In this document: piece after piece, positions 1 through 7,218 of the stretch | Layout of the letters: each line of letters begins with the position of its first letter | Position numbering within the stretch: position 1 is the first letter of the stretch | Assembly: GCA_003558575.1 (NCBI GenBank) | Contig: PWPY01000199.1 | Span: 1 to 14,542, forward strand | Source of the DNA: Desulfonatronovibrio sp. | Lineage (GTDB): Bacteria > Desulfobacterota > Desulfovibrionia > Desulfovibrionales > Desulfonatronovibrionaceae | Length of the DNA: 14,542 bases | Direction of reading: 5' to 3' | Notes under the pieces: generated by a model | Databases searched by the model: none | The model's input: the letters and a program-made list of their open reading frames with translations, nothing else | Told to the model about the DNA's origin: nothing | Program-made: the position numbers and the translations under genes

Positions 1-879
1 ACTGCCCTGGCCCATGTACTTTTCAATCTTGGCACAGGGTTCATAGCGGTTATTTTTCTGCCAGTTCTGCTATGGATAATCAGATTAATGCAGGAACATC
101 TGGGTCTGGATCCAGGGGCAGTGAGCCTGGCTGCCTTTCATACTTTTTTCATTGCGGCTGGAGTTGCTGTTGTTTTACCTTTTGCCAATGAGTTTGCCAG
201 GTTCATTGAAAGAATACTTCCAGATAAAGGCCCGGAACTTACCAGACATCTTGATGATTCTTTGCTGCATGCACCTTTTGTAGCCTTTGAGGCTACCAGA
301 AGAGTCATGAATCAGGCAGGGGTGATCCTTCTGGAAGGGATACGGGCAGGTATTGCCAACAAGCAGTACAATGTTGAACACTCTGTAACTAAGGTCCATG
401 ACGCTCTGGATGAGACCAGAAAATTTTTTGCTAGAATTCCCGCAGGTTCAGATGAAGAACCATTGTCTGAAAACAGGGTGAGCCAGATGCATGCCATGGA
501 TCATCTTTTGAGATTAACTACTCACTTTTATCCTCCTCAGGGAGTTCGAGAGAATTTAAGTAAAGAGAGCCTGCAGCCGGCTGTGCGCATTGCAAAAGAA
601 TTGATTGATCTTGGACTGTCAGGTCTGCAGGGTAGAGAAGACAGTGACTGGATCCAAAGGGTGGAGAAAAAAGCCAGGGAGTTGGCAGAACTACGAAGGC
701 TGGAACGTCCTCAGGTCATAACCCAGACTGTTGGCGGCGGGTTGGAGCCATCTACTGCCTTAGAGTTTTTGGATGCCATTCGCTGGTTAGACAGGGCATG
801 TTATCATGTATGGAGAATATGTTATTATCTCGCTGATGAACGCAATGGTAAAAATTCTGTAGAAGAATTTCATGATTAG
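1..879 (+). CDS. Na+/phosphate cotransporter family protein, C-terminal part (5' end outside window)
   Basis: The frame is open from base 1, so the gene starts upstream; the first internal ATG is at 88, but 29 upstream codons continue the protein. Two hydrophobic segments (about codons 6-27, containing HVLFNLGTGFIAV, and codons 41-63, containing AAFHTFFIAAGVAVVLPFAN) resemble the last transmembrane repeat of the Na/Pi cotransporter family (NptA/YjbB type, PF02690). The rest (about codons 75-292) is soluble, charged and helical. This matches the PhoU-like tail common in bacterial members and probably regulates transport. The likely role is sodium-coupled phosphate uptake or export at the inner membrane. 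The gene ends in TAG and is followed 26 bases later by a strong terminator. The family call is fairly secure; direction and substrate cannot be read from this fragment. Confidence 0.85.
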   Translation, partial: TALAHVLFNLGTGFIAVIFLPVLLWIIRLMQEHLGLDPGAVSLAAFHTFFIAAGVAVVLPFANEFARFIERILPDKGPELTRHLDDSLLHAPFVAFEATRRVMNQAGVILLEGIRAGIANKQYNVEHSVTKVHDALDETRKFFARIPAGSDEEPLSENRVSQMHAMDHLLRLTTHFYPPQGVRENLSKESLQPAVRIAKELIDLGLSGLQGREDSDWIQRVEKKARELAELRRLERPQVITQTVGGGLEPSTALEFLDAIRWLDRACYHVWRICYYLADERNGKNSVEEFHD

Positions 880-905
880 AAAAATAACTGGCATCCTGCC
901 AATAA

Positions 906-936
906 AAAAGGGTTAAGCTTGGAGCTTAACCCTTTT
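906..936. terminator. Bidirectional Rho-independent terminator between the phosphate transporter and tRNA-His
   Basis: A perfect 14-bp stem pairs 906-919 with 923-936 around a 3-base loop (TGG). On the plus strand the stem is followed by TTTTGTGTTTT. On the minus strand it is followed by a longer T run (complement of the A-run from 904). It therefore probably ends both the plus-strand transporter transcript and the minus-strand tRNA-His transcript. Confidence 0.85.
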
Positions 937-946
937 GTGTTTTCTA

Positions 947-1023
947 TGGGGTGAGTGATGGGACTTGAACCCACGGCCACCTGGGCCACAACCAGGTGCT
1001 CTACCAACTGAGCTACACCCACC
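947..1023 (-). tRNA. tRNA-His (anticodon GTG)
   Basis: Read on the minus strand, all cloverleaf parts are present. The acceptor GTGGGTG pairs with CACTCAC (one G-T pair). The D-arm is TAGCTCAGTTGGTAGAGC, the anticodon arm is CTGGTTGTGGCCCAG with anticodon GTG, and the T-arm contains GTGGGTTCAAGTCCCAT. The extra G at position -1 opposite C73, which is the identity element of tRNA-His, is encoded at 1023. The 3' CCA is encoded in the DNA at 947-949. Total length is 77 nt. Confidence 0.97.
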
Positions 1024-1065
1024 ATTGGAAAGAAATTTGTTTAAATGTTATGTGACTGACAGTCA

Positions 1066-1092
1066 AGTATAAATTACATGAAAGGTAAACAA
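1066..1092 (-). promoter_or_regulatory. Candidate promoter of tRNA-His
   Basis: On the minus strand a TATACT -10-like box (1066-1071) lies 15 bases downstream of TTGTTT (1087-1092). This is shorter than the ideal spacing. A perfect 13-base palindrome TGACTGACAGTCA (1053-1065) sits just after the -10 box, near the expected transcription start. Some promoter is needed here because the gene upstream (ACT protein) ends at 1182 with a possible terminator. The exact boxes are uncertain. Confidence 0.35.
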
Positions 1093-1151
1093 ATCGTATC
1101 TGTTCACCACATTTTTCATCTCTCTGTAAAAGCCTGCATCCTGAACTCACC

Positions 1152-1172
1152 AAAAGGAAAAAGAACTTTTCC
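1152..1172 (-). terminator. Weak candidate terminator after the ACT-domain gene
   Basis: On the minus strand, a 6-bp stem GGAAAA/TTTTCC (1167-1172 with 1156-1161) and 5-base loop start 10 bases after the ACT gene stop and are followed by TTTT. The stem is AT-rich and the T-run short, so this is a tentative call. Confidence 0.35.
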
Positions 1173-1181
1173 ATATGAAAA

Positions 1182-1613
1182 TTAAATACTGTACAGTTCA
1201 CTTCCAGGAATTATGCGGATTCCATTTTTTTGCAGAGTTTCAATAGCTTCATCAGTGCGGTCAAAACGGAAAATGAGAACAGCATTTTTTCCACTTTGCT
1301 GAACAAAAGCATACATATACTCAACATTTATTCCGTTCTCACTGAGCATGGAAAGGATATCATGCAGCCCGCCTGGTCTATCCTCGACTTCAGCCGCAAC
1401 AACGTTGGTCCTTCCTACAGTGAATCCGTTTTCCTTCAATGCCTTTTTTGCTTTTTCATGATCTGTAACAATGAGTCTCAATATTCCGAAATCTGTTGTA
1501 TCTGCCAGAGACAGAGCCCTTATATTTACTCCTGCTTCAGACAGGGTTCTGGTGACATCAGCGAGACGACCTGCTCGATTTTCCAGAAATATTGAAATCT
1601 GTTCAACTTTCAT
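1182..1613 (-). CDS. Stand-alone tandem ACT-domain protein, probable amino-acid sensor
   Basis: This 143-residue protein is made of two ACT domains (about residues 1-70 and 71-143) and nothing else. The first has [20 protein letters not shown] followed by [11 protein letters not shown]; the second has [16 protein letters not shown] followed by [13 protein letters not shown] domains bind small ligands, mostly amino acids, and the Gly-rich turns after the first strand (NRAG, DRPG) are the usual binding elements. There is no enzyme domain, so it probably acts as a regulatory partner. It lies 99 bases downstream of the PaaK-like ligase on the same strand; this pairing is familiar from anaerobes, where such genes often sit near indolepyruvate ferredoxin oxidoreductase. 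The start ATG has GAGG 7-8 bases upstream. The ligand cannot be read from the sequence. Confidence 0.9.
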   Translation of the reverse strand: MKVEQISIFLENRAGRLADVTRTLSEAGVNIRALSLADTTDFGILRLIVTDHEKAKKALKENGFTVGRTNVVAAEVEDRPGGLHDILSMLSENGINVEYMYAFVQQSGKNAVLIFRFDRTDEAIETLQKNGIRIIPGSELYSI

Positions 1614-1712
1614 AATTAACCTCTTTTATATTTATAAATAGTTGGCAAAGACAAAAAGCCTTGTCTCTACATATACATAGTTAAGAAAATGAAATTTTAT
1701 ATGGACCATGCA

Positions 1713-3014
1713 CTATATTTTTCTTTTATCGAGGATTCGTTGGGCCTTGCCCTCAGATCTGGCAATGCTCCTTGGCTCAACAAGGGTGATCTTAGCGGTG
1801 ACTCCCAGGAATTCCTTGATATGAGACATGATTTTTCTTTCCATATTCTGAAGGTGTTTGATTTCATCAGAAAAAAGTTTTTCATCAACTTCAACCTGCA
1901 CCTCTAAGATGTCCATGGAGCCTTTTCGGTCAATAATCAACTGATAGTGAGGTGAAAGGCCCTCTGTTTCTAAGAGAATGCTTTCAATTTGTGAAGGAAA
2001 TACATTCACACCTCTAATGATCAGCATATCATCGCTTCTGCCGGTAATCCTTTCTATGCGGTAATGGGTTCGACCGCATTTGCATGGAATGGGATTAATC
2101 CTGGTTATGTCACGGGTTCTGTATCTGATAAGAGGCTGAGCTTCCTTAGTCAGGGTGGTTATGACCAGTTCGCCTTTTTCCCCGGCTGGGAGCTGCTCTC
2201 CTGTTACAGGATCAATAATTTCAATGAGAAAATGGTCTTCCCAGATATGCAATCCATCCTGGGCGGCAATGCATTCAATACCTACACCTGGTCCCATTAT
2301 TTCGGATAATCCATATATGTCCAGAGCTTTTAGCCTGAGCTTGTTCTGAATATCGAGACGCATTTCATCTGTCCATGGCTCAGCACCAAAAATACCTACC
2401 CGCAATTTAAGGTCATCAATGCTGATTCCATTGGCCAGGGCTGTTTCATAGAGATGTAATGCGTAGGAGGGCGTACAGCAGATTACAGTGGGGCCAAAAT
2501 CCTTCATGAGCATAACCTGACGTTTGGTGGCACCACCTGAAACAGGCAGAATGGTTGCCCCCAGGGCCTCTGCACCGTAATGGGCTCCAAGTCCTCCAGT
2601 GAACAGTCCATAGCCGTAAGCATTATGAACAATGTCTGCTCTGGTTACTCCACAGGCTTCAAATGACCTGGCCATCAGGCCAGCCCAGTTATCAACATCC
2701 CTCTGGGTATATCCCACTACAGTGGCTTTTCCTGTGGTTCCTGACGAGGCATGAACCCTGACGACGCTTTCTCTCGGCACAGCAAAAAGCCCAAAAGGAT
2801 AATTGTTGCGCAGATCCTGTTTTTCTGTGAAGGGCAGATATTTAAGATCAGACAGAGACTTTATGCTTTCGGGCTTGATTCCCATCTCCTGGAATTTTTG
2901 ATTATAAAAAGGAACATTATGAAAAACCTTCTGAACAAGATACTTGAGTCTCTTGAGCTGCAGGGTTTCCAGCTCATCCCGGGGCATAGTTTCATTCTGG
3001 ACATCAAAGACCAT
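1713..3014 (-). CDS. paaK: Phenylacetate-CoA ligase family protein (AMP-forming)
   Basis: A 433-residue member of the PaaK branch of adenylate-forming enzymes, which activate aryl-acetates (or related acids) with ATP and CoA through an acyl-AMP intermediate. Visible core motifs are the phosphate loop HASSGTTGK (residues 88-96), YGLSE (234-238), YRTRD (298-302), [20 protein letters not shown] (325-344), and the C-terminal catalytic lysine region SEGKAQR (K423). CKCGR (311-315) is the cysteine pair usual in this subfamily. The length is normal and the protein appears complete. The start ATG follows AGGAG by 8 bases. The next gene is an ACT-domain protein; no paa degradation genes are in view. 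An anaerobic role in aromatic amino-acid turnover fits better than the aerobic Paa pathway, but this is inference. The substrate is not proven. Confidence 0.92.
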   Translation of the reverse strand: MVFDVQNETMPRDELETLQLKRLKYLVQKVFHNVPFYNQKFQEMGIKPESIKSLSDLKYLPFTEKQDLRNNYPFGLFAVPRESVVRVHASSGTTGKATVVGYTQRDVDNWAGLMARSFEACGVTRADIVHNAYGYGLFTGGLGAHYGAEALGATILPVSGGATKRQVMLMKDFGPTVICCTPSYALHLYETALANGISIDDLKLRVGIFGAEPWTDEMRLDIQNKLRLKALDIYGLSEIMGPGVGIECIAAQDGLHIWEDHFLIEIIDPVTGEQLPAGEKGELVITTLTKEAQPLIRYRTRDITRINPIPCKCGRTHYRIERITGRSDDMLIIRGVNVFPSQIESILLETEGLSPHYQLIIDRKGSMDILEVQVEVDEKLFSDEIKHLQNMERKIMSHIKEFLGVTAKITLVEPRSIARSEGKAQRILDKRKI

Positions 3015-3058
3015 ATTATTATCTCCTGAACAGTTTATATATTAAAAGCCAATGGTTG

Positions 3059-3090
3059 ATTATATGAAAACGATCATTTTTGTGCATCAA
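3059..3090 (-). promoter_or_regulatory. Candidate promoter of the paaK-ACT operon
   Basis: On the minus strand a perfect TATAAT (3059-3064) lies 45 bases upstream of the paaK start. The best -35-like box is TTGATG (3085-3090), 20 bases away, which is longer than ideal. Using CATATA (3061-3066) as the -10 instead gives an 18-base gap. The location is plausible but the boxes are uncertain. Confidence 0.4.
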
Positions 3091-3119
3091 AAAAGGTATT
3101 ATAGTCAAGGGAAAAAAGG

Positions 3120-3149
3120 TTTACAGATCAGAGTGCAAAAGGCTATAAA
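3120..3149 (+). promoter_or_regulatory. Candidate sigma-70 promoter of murA
   Basis: TTTACA (3120-3125) and TATAAA (3144-3149) are separated by 18 bases, about 85 bases before the murA start. This would leave a leader of roughly 75 bases. That leader contains a 20-base sequence (3188-3207) nearly repeated near tRNA-His and a short palindrome AACAGACTGTT (3208-3218). Confidence 0.5.
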
Positions 3150-3233
3150 TTATTTTTTATGTGATCCGGAAAAGAGATATAAACACTGTATCTATTCACT
3201 ACATCTTAACAGACTGTTTTAAAAGAGAGAATA

Positions 3234-4484
3234 ATGGATAAGCTTGTAATAAATGGCGGTGCGAGGCTTGAAGGGGAGATAAGAATAAGCGGTTCCAAAA
3301 ATGCAGCTCTACCCATTCTTTTTGCGGCTCTCATGGCTGAAGGAGATGTGACCTTAGAAAATGTTCCTGGCCTGCGTGATATTCATACAACACTGAAGCT
3401 TCTCACCCTTTTGGGCTGTGAGTCAGGTTTTAAAGAAAAAAATGTAGAAATACGAGCAGGGCAGCTTACTTTCCAAGCTCCATATGATCTGGTAAGAACC
3501 ATGAGGGCGTCGGTTCTCTGCCTTGGTCCTCTCCTGGCCAAAATAGGCAAGGCAAAGGTAGCCCTGCCTGGAGGATGCGCCATTGGTTCACGTCCTGTAG
3601 ATCTTCATTTGAGGGCATTAGAACAGATGGGGGCAAAATTTGAGCTTGATTCGGGATATATTATCGGGAACTGCTCCAAACTTGTTGGTGCTCATATCAT
3701 CTTTGACTTCCCAACAGTAGGTGGAACTGAAAATCTGCTCATGGCAGCCTGTCTGGCTTCCGGCACAACAGTGCTGGAAAATTCCGCAAGGGAACCGGAG
3801 ATTGTTGATCTGGCCAATTTTCTTATTGCCTGCGGAGCTAAAATAAAGGGCCATGGAACAAGCGTTATTACAATTGAAGGGGTTTCAAAGCTTTCAGGTT
3901 GTACTTATCGGGTCATGTCTGACCGAATTGAGGCTGGCACATATATGGTTGCCGGGGCCATTACAAAAGGGGATGTCTTATTGACCAATTGTCCTTTTGA
4001 AGAACTTGAATCGGTCATTGCCAAACTTCGGGAAATGGGCGTTTTTATAGAGAGGCAAAAGAATGGTGTCAGGGTAAAAGTTGACAATGAACTTAATTGT
4101 GTGGATGTGGTTACTCTGCCATACCCTGGCTTTCCCACAGATATGCAGGCCCAAATCATGGCGCTTATGTGTGCATCCCAGGGTTCGGGAATGGTCAAAG
4201 AAACCATTTTTGAAAATAGATTCATGCATGCCCTTGAACTCATACGCATGGGTGCTGGTATTAAACTCTCGGGACAGACAGCCATGATTAGAGGGGGAGC
4301 CCAGTTAACAGGAGCACCGGTTATGGCATCAGATCTCAGGGCCAGTGCCAGCTTAGTACTGGCTGGGCTGCGAGCCAGAGGAAAAACTGAGGTTCAGAGG
4401 ATTTACCACTTGGACAGGGGCTATGAGAGCATGGAAAAAAAATTGTCCGGAGTTGGTGCTGATATCTGGAGGGAAAAAGAATAA
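3234..4484 (+). CDS. murA: UDP-N-acetylglucosamine 1-carboxyvinyltransferase (MurA)
   Basis: MurA catalyses the first committed step of peptidoglycan synthesis in the cytoplasm, adding enolpyruvate from PEP to UDP-GlcNAc. The 416-residue protein has the normal length and all recognisable active-site positions. These are K22 in GSKNAALP, C115 in [15 protein letters not shown] (the PEP-binding loop; Cys is the fosfomycin-sensitive form), D303 in [10 protein letters not shown], and R395 in HLDRGYE near the end. [13 protein letters not shown] (368-380) is the conserved C-terminal helix. The start ATG is preceded by AAGAGAG about 6 bases upstream. The gene stands alone on the plus strand, divergent from paaK and convergent with rlmH; its stop is one base from the rlmH stop. 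No oddities in the protein. Confidence 0.97.
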   Translation: MDKLVINGGARLEGEIRISGSKNAALPILFAALMAEGDVTLENVPGLRDIHTTLKLLTLLGCESGFKEKNVEIRAGQLTFQAPYDLVRTMRASVLCLGPLLAKIGKAKVALPGGCAIGSRPVDLHLRALEQMGAKFELDSGYIIGNCSKLVGAHIIFDFPTVGGTENLLMAACLASGTTVLENSAREPEIVDLANFLIACGAKIKGHGTSVITIEGVSKLSGCTYRVMSDRIEAGTYMVAGAITKGDVLLTNCPFEELESVIAKLREMGVFIERQKNGVRVKVDNELNCVDVVTLPYPGFPTDMQAQIMALMCASQGSGMVKETIFENRFMHALELIRMGAGIKLSGQTAMIRGGAQLTGAPVMASDLRASASLVLAGLRARGKTEVQRIYHLDRGYESMEKKLSGVGADIWREKE

Positions 4485-4485
4485 G

Positions 4486-4950
4486 TCAATGATGATAGGG
4501 ATGTCCGCGGATAATTGTCTGAGCCCGGTAGATCTGTTCCATTAACATAATGGCTGCCAGTTCATGGGGAAAGGTCATGGAACCAAAGCTGAGTAAAAAA
4601 TCAGATTTTGATTTGACACTTTGGCTTAGACCATAAGCTCCGCCAATGATAAAACAGGGCATCCTGGCAGGGTCCTGCTCAAGCCTGGCAAGCTCTCGGG
4701 AAAACTTTTTTGAAGTGAATGATTTTCCCTTTTCATCCAAAGCCAGGGCATAGTCTCTTGGTTCTAACCGATCTAATATGAGCTGACCTTCTTTTTCCAT
4801 ACGGGAGTGGATATCACCACTTTTTGCATCCTTAATTGTGAGGATATCCACCTGCGTGTATGGTTTAATTTTTTTCAAATAAAAATCAAAGGCTTCCTTT
4901 CGAAAACCTTTGCGTATTTTACCCACCAGAACGATTTTAAGACCACGCAC
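4486..4950 (-). CDS. rlmH: 23S rRNA (pseudouridine-1915 N3)-methyltransferase RlmH
   Basis: RlmH is a SPOUT-fold, SAM-dependent enzyme that methylates pseudouridine 1915 in helix 69 of 23S rRNA. The 154-residue protein matches the family length. Its C-terminal half carries the knot motifs: FIIGGAYGLSQ, then FGSMTFPHELAAIMLMEQIY, RAQTIIRG, and the terminal PYHH. The start is GTG (4948-4950), which lies two bases after the TAA of the upstream fused acyl-CoA synthetase gene. AGGA overlaps the end of that gene, so translation is probably coupled. No in-frame ATG lies near the N-terminus (the first internal Met is at residue 51). This places a housekeeping rRNA enzyme in an operon with an energy-metabolism gene. 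Confidence 0.95.
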   Translation of the reverse strand: MRGLKIVLVGKIRKGFRKEAFDFYLKKIKPYTQVDILTIKDAKSGDIHSRMEKEGQLILDRLEPRDYALALDEKGKSFTSKKFSRELARLEQDPARMPCFIIGGAYGLSQSVKSKSDFLLSFGSMTFPHELAAIMLMEQIYRAQTIIRGHPYHH

Positions 4951-4952
4951 AC

Positions 4953-7043
4953 TTAATCCTGCTTGTTAACTGCTCTACCAACAAGTTCTGGCATTGAAGC
5001 CAGGTCAGGGCAGATAGTCATACCTGAATCATGCATCGCCTGAAGTTTTGCCTTTATTCCCCCTTCAGCTGGATCAAGAATGGCACCGGCATGACCTAAA
5101 GTCTTCCCTGGAGGAGCCGTCTGTCCGGCAATGAACCCAAAAACAGGCCTGTCAAAGCCTTTTGCTTTGAGCCTTTTACCCAGATCTTCCTCTGCACTTC
5201 CTCCGATCTCTCCAAGAACAAGAAGGGCCTGGCAGGACTGGTCAGCAAGGAGAAGGTCACAGATATCATTAAAATCCTGACCTATAAAGGGATCTCCTCC
5301 AATACCCACGCAGAGGGACTGACCTATGCCAGACATACTTAATCTGTGCACGCATTCATAGGTCAGAGTACCACTTCGGGAAAGAACAGCTACAGGACCA
5401 GGCTTAAAGATTGACCCTGGCATGATTCCTATTTTTGTCTGCCCGGGAACAATCAATCCCGGTGTATTTGGTCCTATAAGCCTTGAACCGGACCTTTTGA
5501 TGACAGGGAGAATCTTAAGCATATCCTGCTGAGGAATTCCTTCGGTAATACAGACTATCCAGGGAATGGAACATGAAGCAGCTTCAAGGATGGCATCTAC
5601 AGCAAACCTGGCTGGAACAAATACGATGGAAGCATCTATTTTATGATCCCTGCAGGCTGATGCAACACTGTTGTAAACAGGAATGTTCAGAACATCAGTA
5701 CCGCCCTTAAAAGGAGTTACTCCAGCCACAATATTGGTTCCATATCCCTGCATTTCTTTGGCATGCATCATGCCTTCCCTGCCGGTGATACCCTGAACCA
5801 GAACCCTGGTGTTTCTGTCTATTGGAAATGGTGTATTTATGTCTGATGCTTTATGGGCAGATTTTTTGAGATTCACAGGAAATTCCAGACGTTCAAAGTC
5901 AAGACCTGTGACAGGCTCTGGATTCAAATCCTGCAGAACCCTTACAGCTTGGGTAAGATCTTTGACAGCATAAATATTATCAGCTGGAAGGCTGTTGATT
6001 ATTTCTAAGGCCTCGTTAGATTTGAAACCGGAAAAACGTACAACAATAGGCTTGGATGGTGCTCTTCCCTTGAGTGCCGCGGACAATGCCTTAGCTACTT
6101 TTTCACATGAAAGTATGCCACCGAATATGTTAATAAAAATGGTCCGGGCGGATTCATCATCAAACAAAATATTCAGGGCCTTTTCCATGCGTTCCTGGTT
6201 TGCTCCCCCCCCAAGATCAAGGAAGTTGGCCACAGGCAGTTTGGAAAAATTCAACAGGTCCATGGTTGCCATGGCCAGACCGGCACCATTGACCATCAGA
6301 CCTACAAAACCACTGAGCTTATGATAGCTTAAACCTGCCTGCCTGGCACTGACTTCCTGAGACCTGAAATGTTCAGGGGTATAGTATTCTTCAAGCTCTG
6401 CATTAAGATCAACAAAGTTATCATCAATTTCAACCTTACCGTCCAAGGCCATAAATTGATCATTTTCAGTAATAATCAATGGATTGATTTCAGCCAGCAA
6501 TAGATGACTATACTGTACTGCTTTAAAAATATTTTTCAAAAGTTCAGCCCAGTCTTTAAGCATTCCTCTTTCAGGACTCAGATGAAAGAATCCCTGTCTG
6601 ATCTGATAATCGCACAGACCAACCAGGGGATCGATTTCCATAACCATAAGGTTGTCAGGACTTGATGATTCAATGTCCACGCCGCCTTCTTTGCCAATGG
6701 TCAGGGCATACTTTCCTGTACTCCTGACCACTGAAATGGAAACGTATATTTCGCGCTTTATCTGGGCTACAGGCTCAACTCGGACAAATGGTACAATTTC
6801 TTTCTTAATGGTCAGGCTAAATATTTCCCGGGCAATTGACCTGAACTCAACAGGGCTATCAGCCTTTTTAATGCCTCCTGCCTTGCCCCTGCCTCCGGTC
6901 AGAACCTGAGACTTGATAATCACTGGATAGGGAAAGGGGGGTATATAATCATCCACCTGGGCCAGCGATAAAAGATCTCCTGATGGAGTAGGAATATTAA
7001 ACCTTGAAAACAGCAGTTTACTTTTATGTTCATTAAGCTTCAT
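4953..7043 (-). CDS. Fused succinyl-CoA-synthetase-like acyl-CoA ligase (ADP-forming), beta-alpha order
   Basis: A single 696-residue protein combines both subunits of a nucleoside-diphosphate-forming acyl-CoA synthetase. Residues 1 to about 378 are SucC-like: ATP-grasp fold with KSQVLTGGRGKAGG (44-57), metal-binding EINPL (185-189) and LDGKVEIDDN (200-209), then FLDLGGGANQERM (274-286) and NIFGGILSCE (305-314). After a linker (about 379-405), residues 406-696 are SucD-like: CoA-binding QGITGREG (417-424), SRSGTLTYE (555-563), GIGGDPFIGQDF (580-591), GEIGGSAEE (611-619) and the phosphohistidine H651 in LGHAGAI. It should interconvert an acyl-CoA, ADP and phosphate with the free acid, CoA and ATP. 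The family's usual GPNCPG loop reads GPNTPG here (524-529), so the substrate may not be succinate. The start ATG has AGGA upstream. rlmH follows two bases later. Confidence 0.88.
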   Translation of the reverse strand: MKLNEHKSKLLFSRFNIPTPSGDLLSLAQVDDYIPPFPYPVIIKSQVLTGGRGKAGGIKKADSPVEFRSIAREIFSLTIKKEIVPFVRVEPVAQIKREIYVSISVVRSTGKYALTIGKEGGVDIESSSPDNLMVMEIDPLVGLCDYQIRQGFFHLSPERGMLKDWAELLKNIFKAVQYSHLLLAEINPLIITENDQFMALDGKVEIDDNFVDLNAELEEYYTPEHFRSQEVSARQAGLSYHKLSGFVGLMVNGAGLAMATMDLLNFSKLPVANFLDLGGGANQERMEKALNILFDDESARTIFINIFGGILSCEKVAKALSAALKGRAPSKPIVVRFSGFKSNEALEIINSLPADNIYAVKDLTQAVRVLQDLNPEPVTGLDFERLEFPVNLKKSAHKASDINTPFPIDRNTRVLVQGITGREGMMHAKEMQGYGTNIVAGVTPFKGGTDVLNIPVYNSVASACRDHKIDASIVFVPARFAVDAILEAASCSIPWIVCITEGIPQQDMLKILPVIKRSGSRLIGPNTPGLIVPGQTKIGIMPGSIFKPGPVAVLSRSGTLTYECVHRLSMSGIGQSLCVGIGGDPFIGQDFNDICDLLLADQSCQALLVLGEIGGSAEEDLGKRLKAKGFDRPVFGFIAGQTAPPGKTLGHAGAILDPAEGGIKAKLQAMHDSGMTICPDLASMPELVGRAVNKQD

Positions 7044-7091
7044 TATTATTTTCCTGTTAGGTAACTATTCAGCAAGATCGAATAAGAAGAC

Positions 7092-7173
7092 CTGGACCTC
7101 GGATCTAGTCCGGGGTGACGGATAAAGTTGGCCGCTGGTCTTTTCCGTCATTCCGGCGAAAGCCGGAATCCAG
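7092..7173. repeat. Two-armed palindromic intergenic repeat (REP/MITE-like)
   Basis: An 82-bp element between lysA and the fused synthetase gene. Its left arm (7092-7122) contains a 7-bp hairpin (7097-7103 with 7109-7115, one G-T). The right arm (7144-7173) contains an 8-bp hairpin ATTCCGGC-GAAA-GCCGGAAT (7150-7169). The arms also pair with each other: CTGGA (7092-7096) with TCCAG (7169-7173), and TGACGGA (7116-7122) with TCCGTCA (7144-7150). The right arm strongly resembles the GTCATTCC...GGAATCCAG repeats seen scattered in many proteobacterial genomes (recognised from memory). It is G+C-richer than its surroundings. It could act as an mRNA-stabilising or attenuating structure between the two genes. 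Confidence 0.8.
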
Positions 7174-7218
7174 TGCCTTTGAATAACCATATTCCGTATG
7201 TCGTGAATTGATACCCTG

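Noticed and set aside
1013..1201. Short minus-strand reading frame overlapping tRNA-His
   Set aside because: It runs into the tRNA gene and has no ribosome site or recognisable protein features.
1649..1666. Inverted repeat AGACAA/TTGTCT between paaK and the ACT gene as a terminator
   Set aside because: Six weak pairs, 6-base loop, no T-run after it on the minus strand; more likely just operon spacer.
3905..4285. 126-codon minus-strand reading frame inside murA
   Set aside because: Shadow of a clear murA coding sequence; composition shows no independent protein features.
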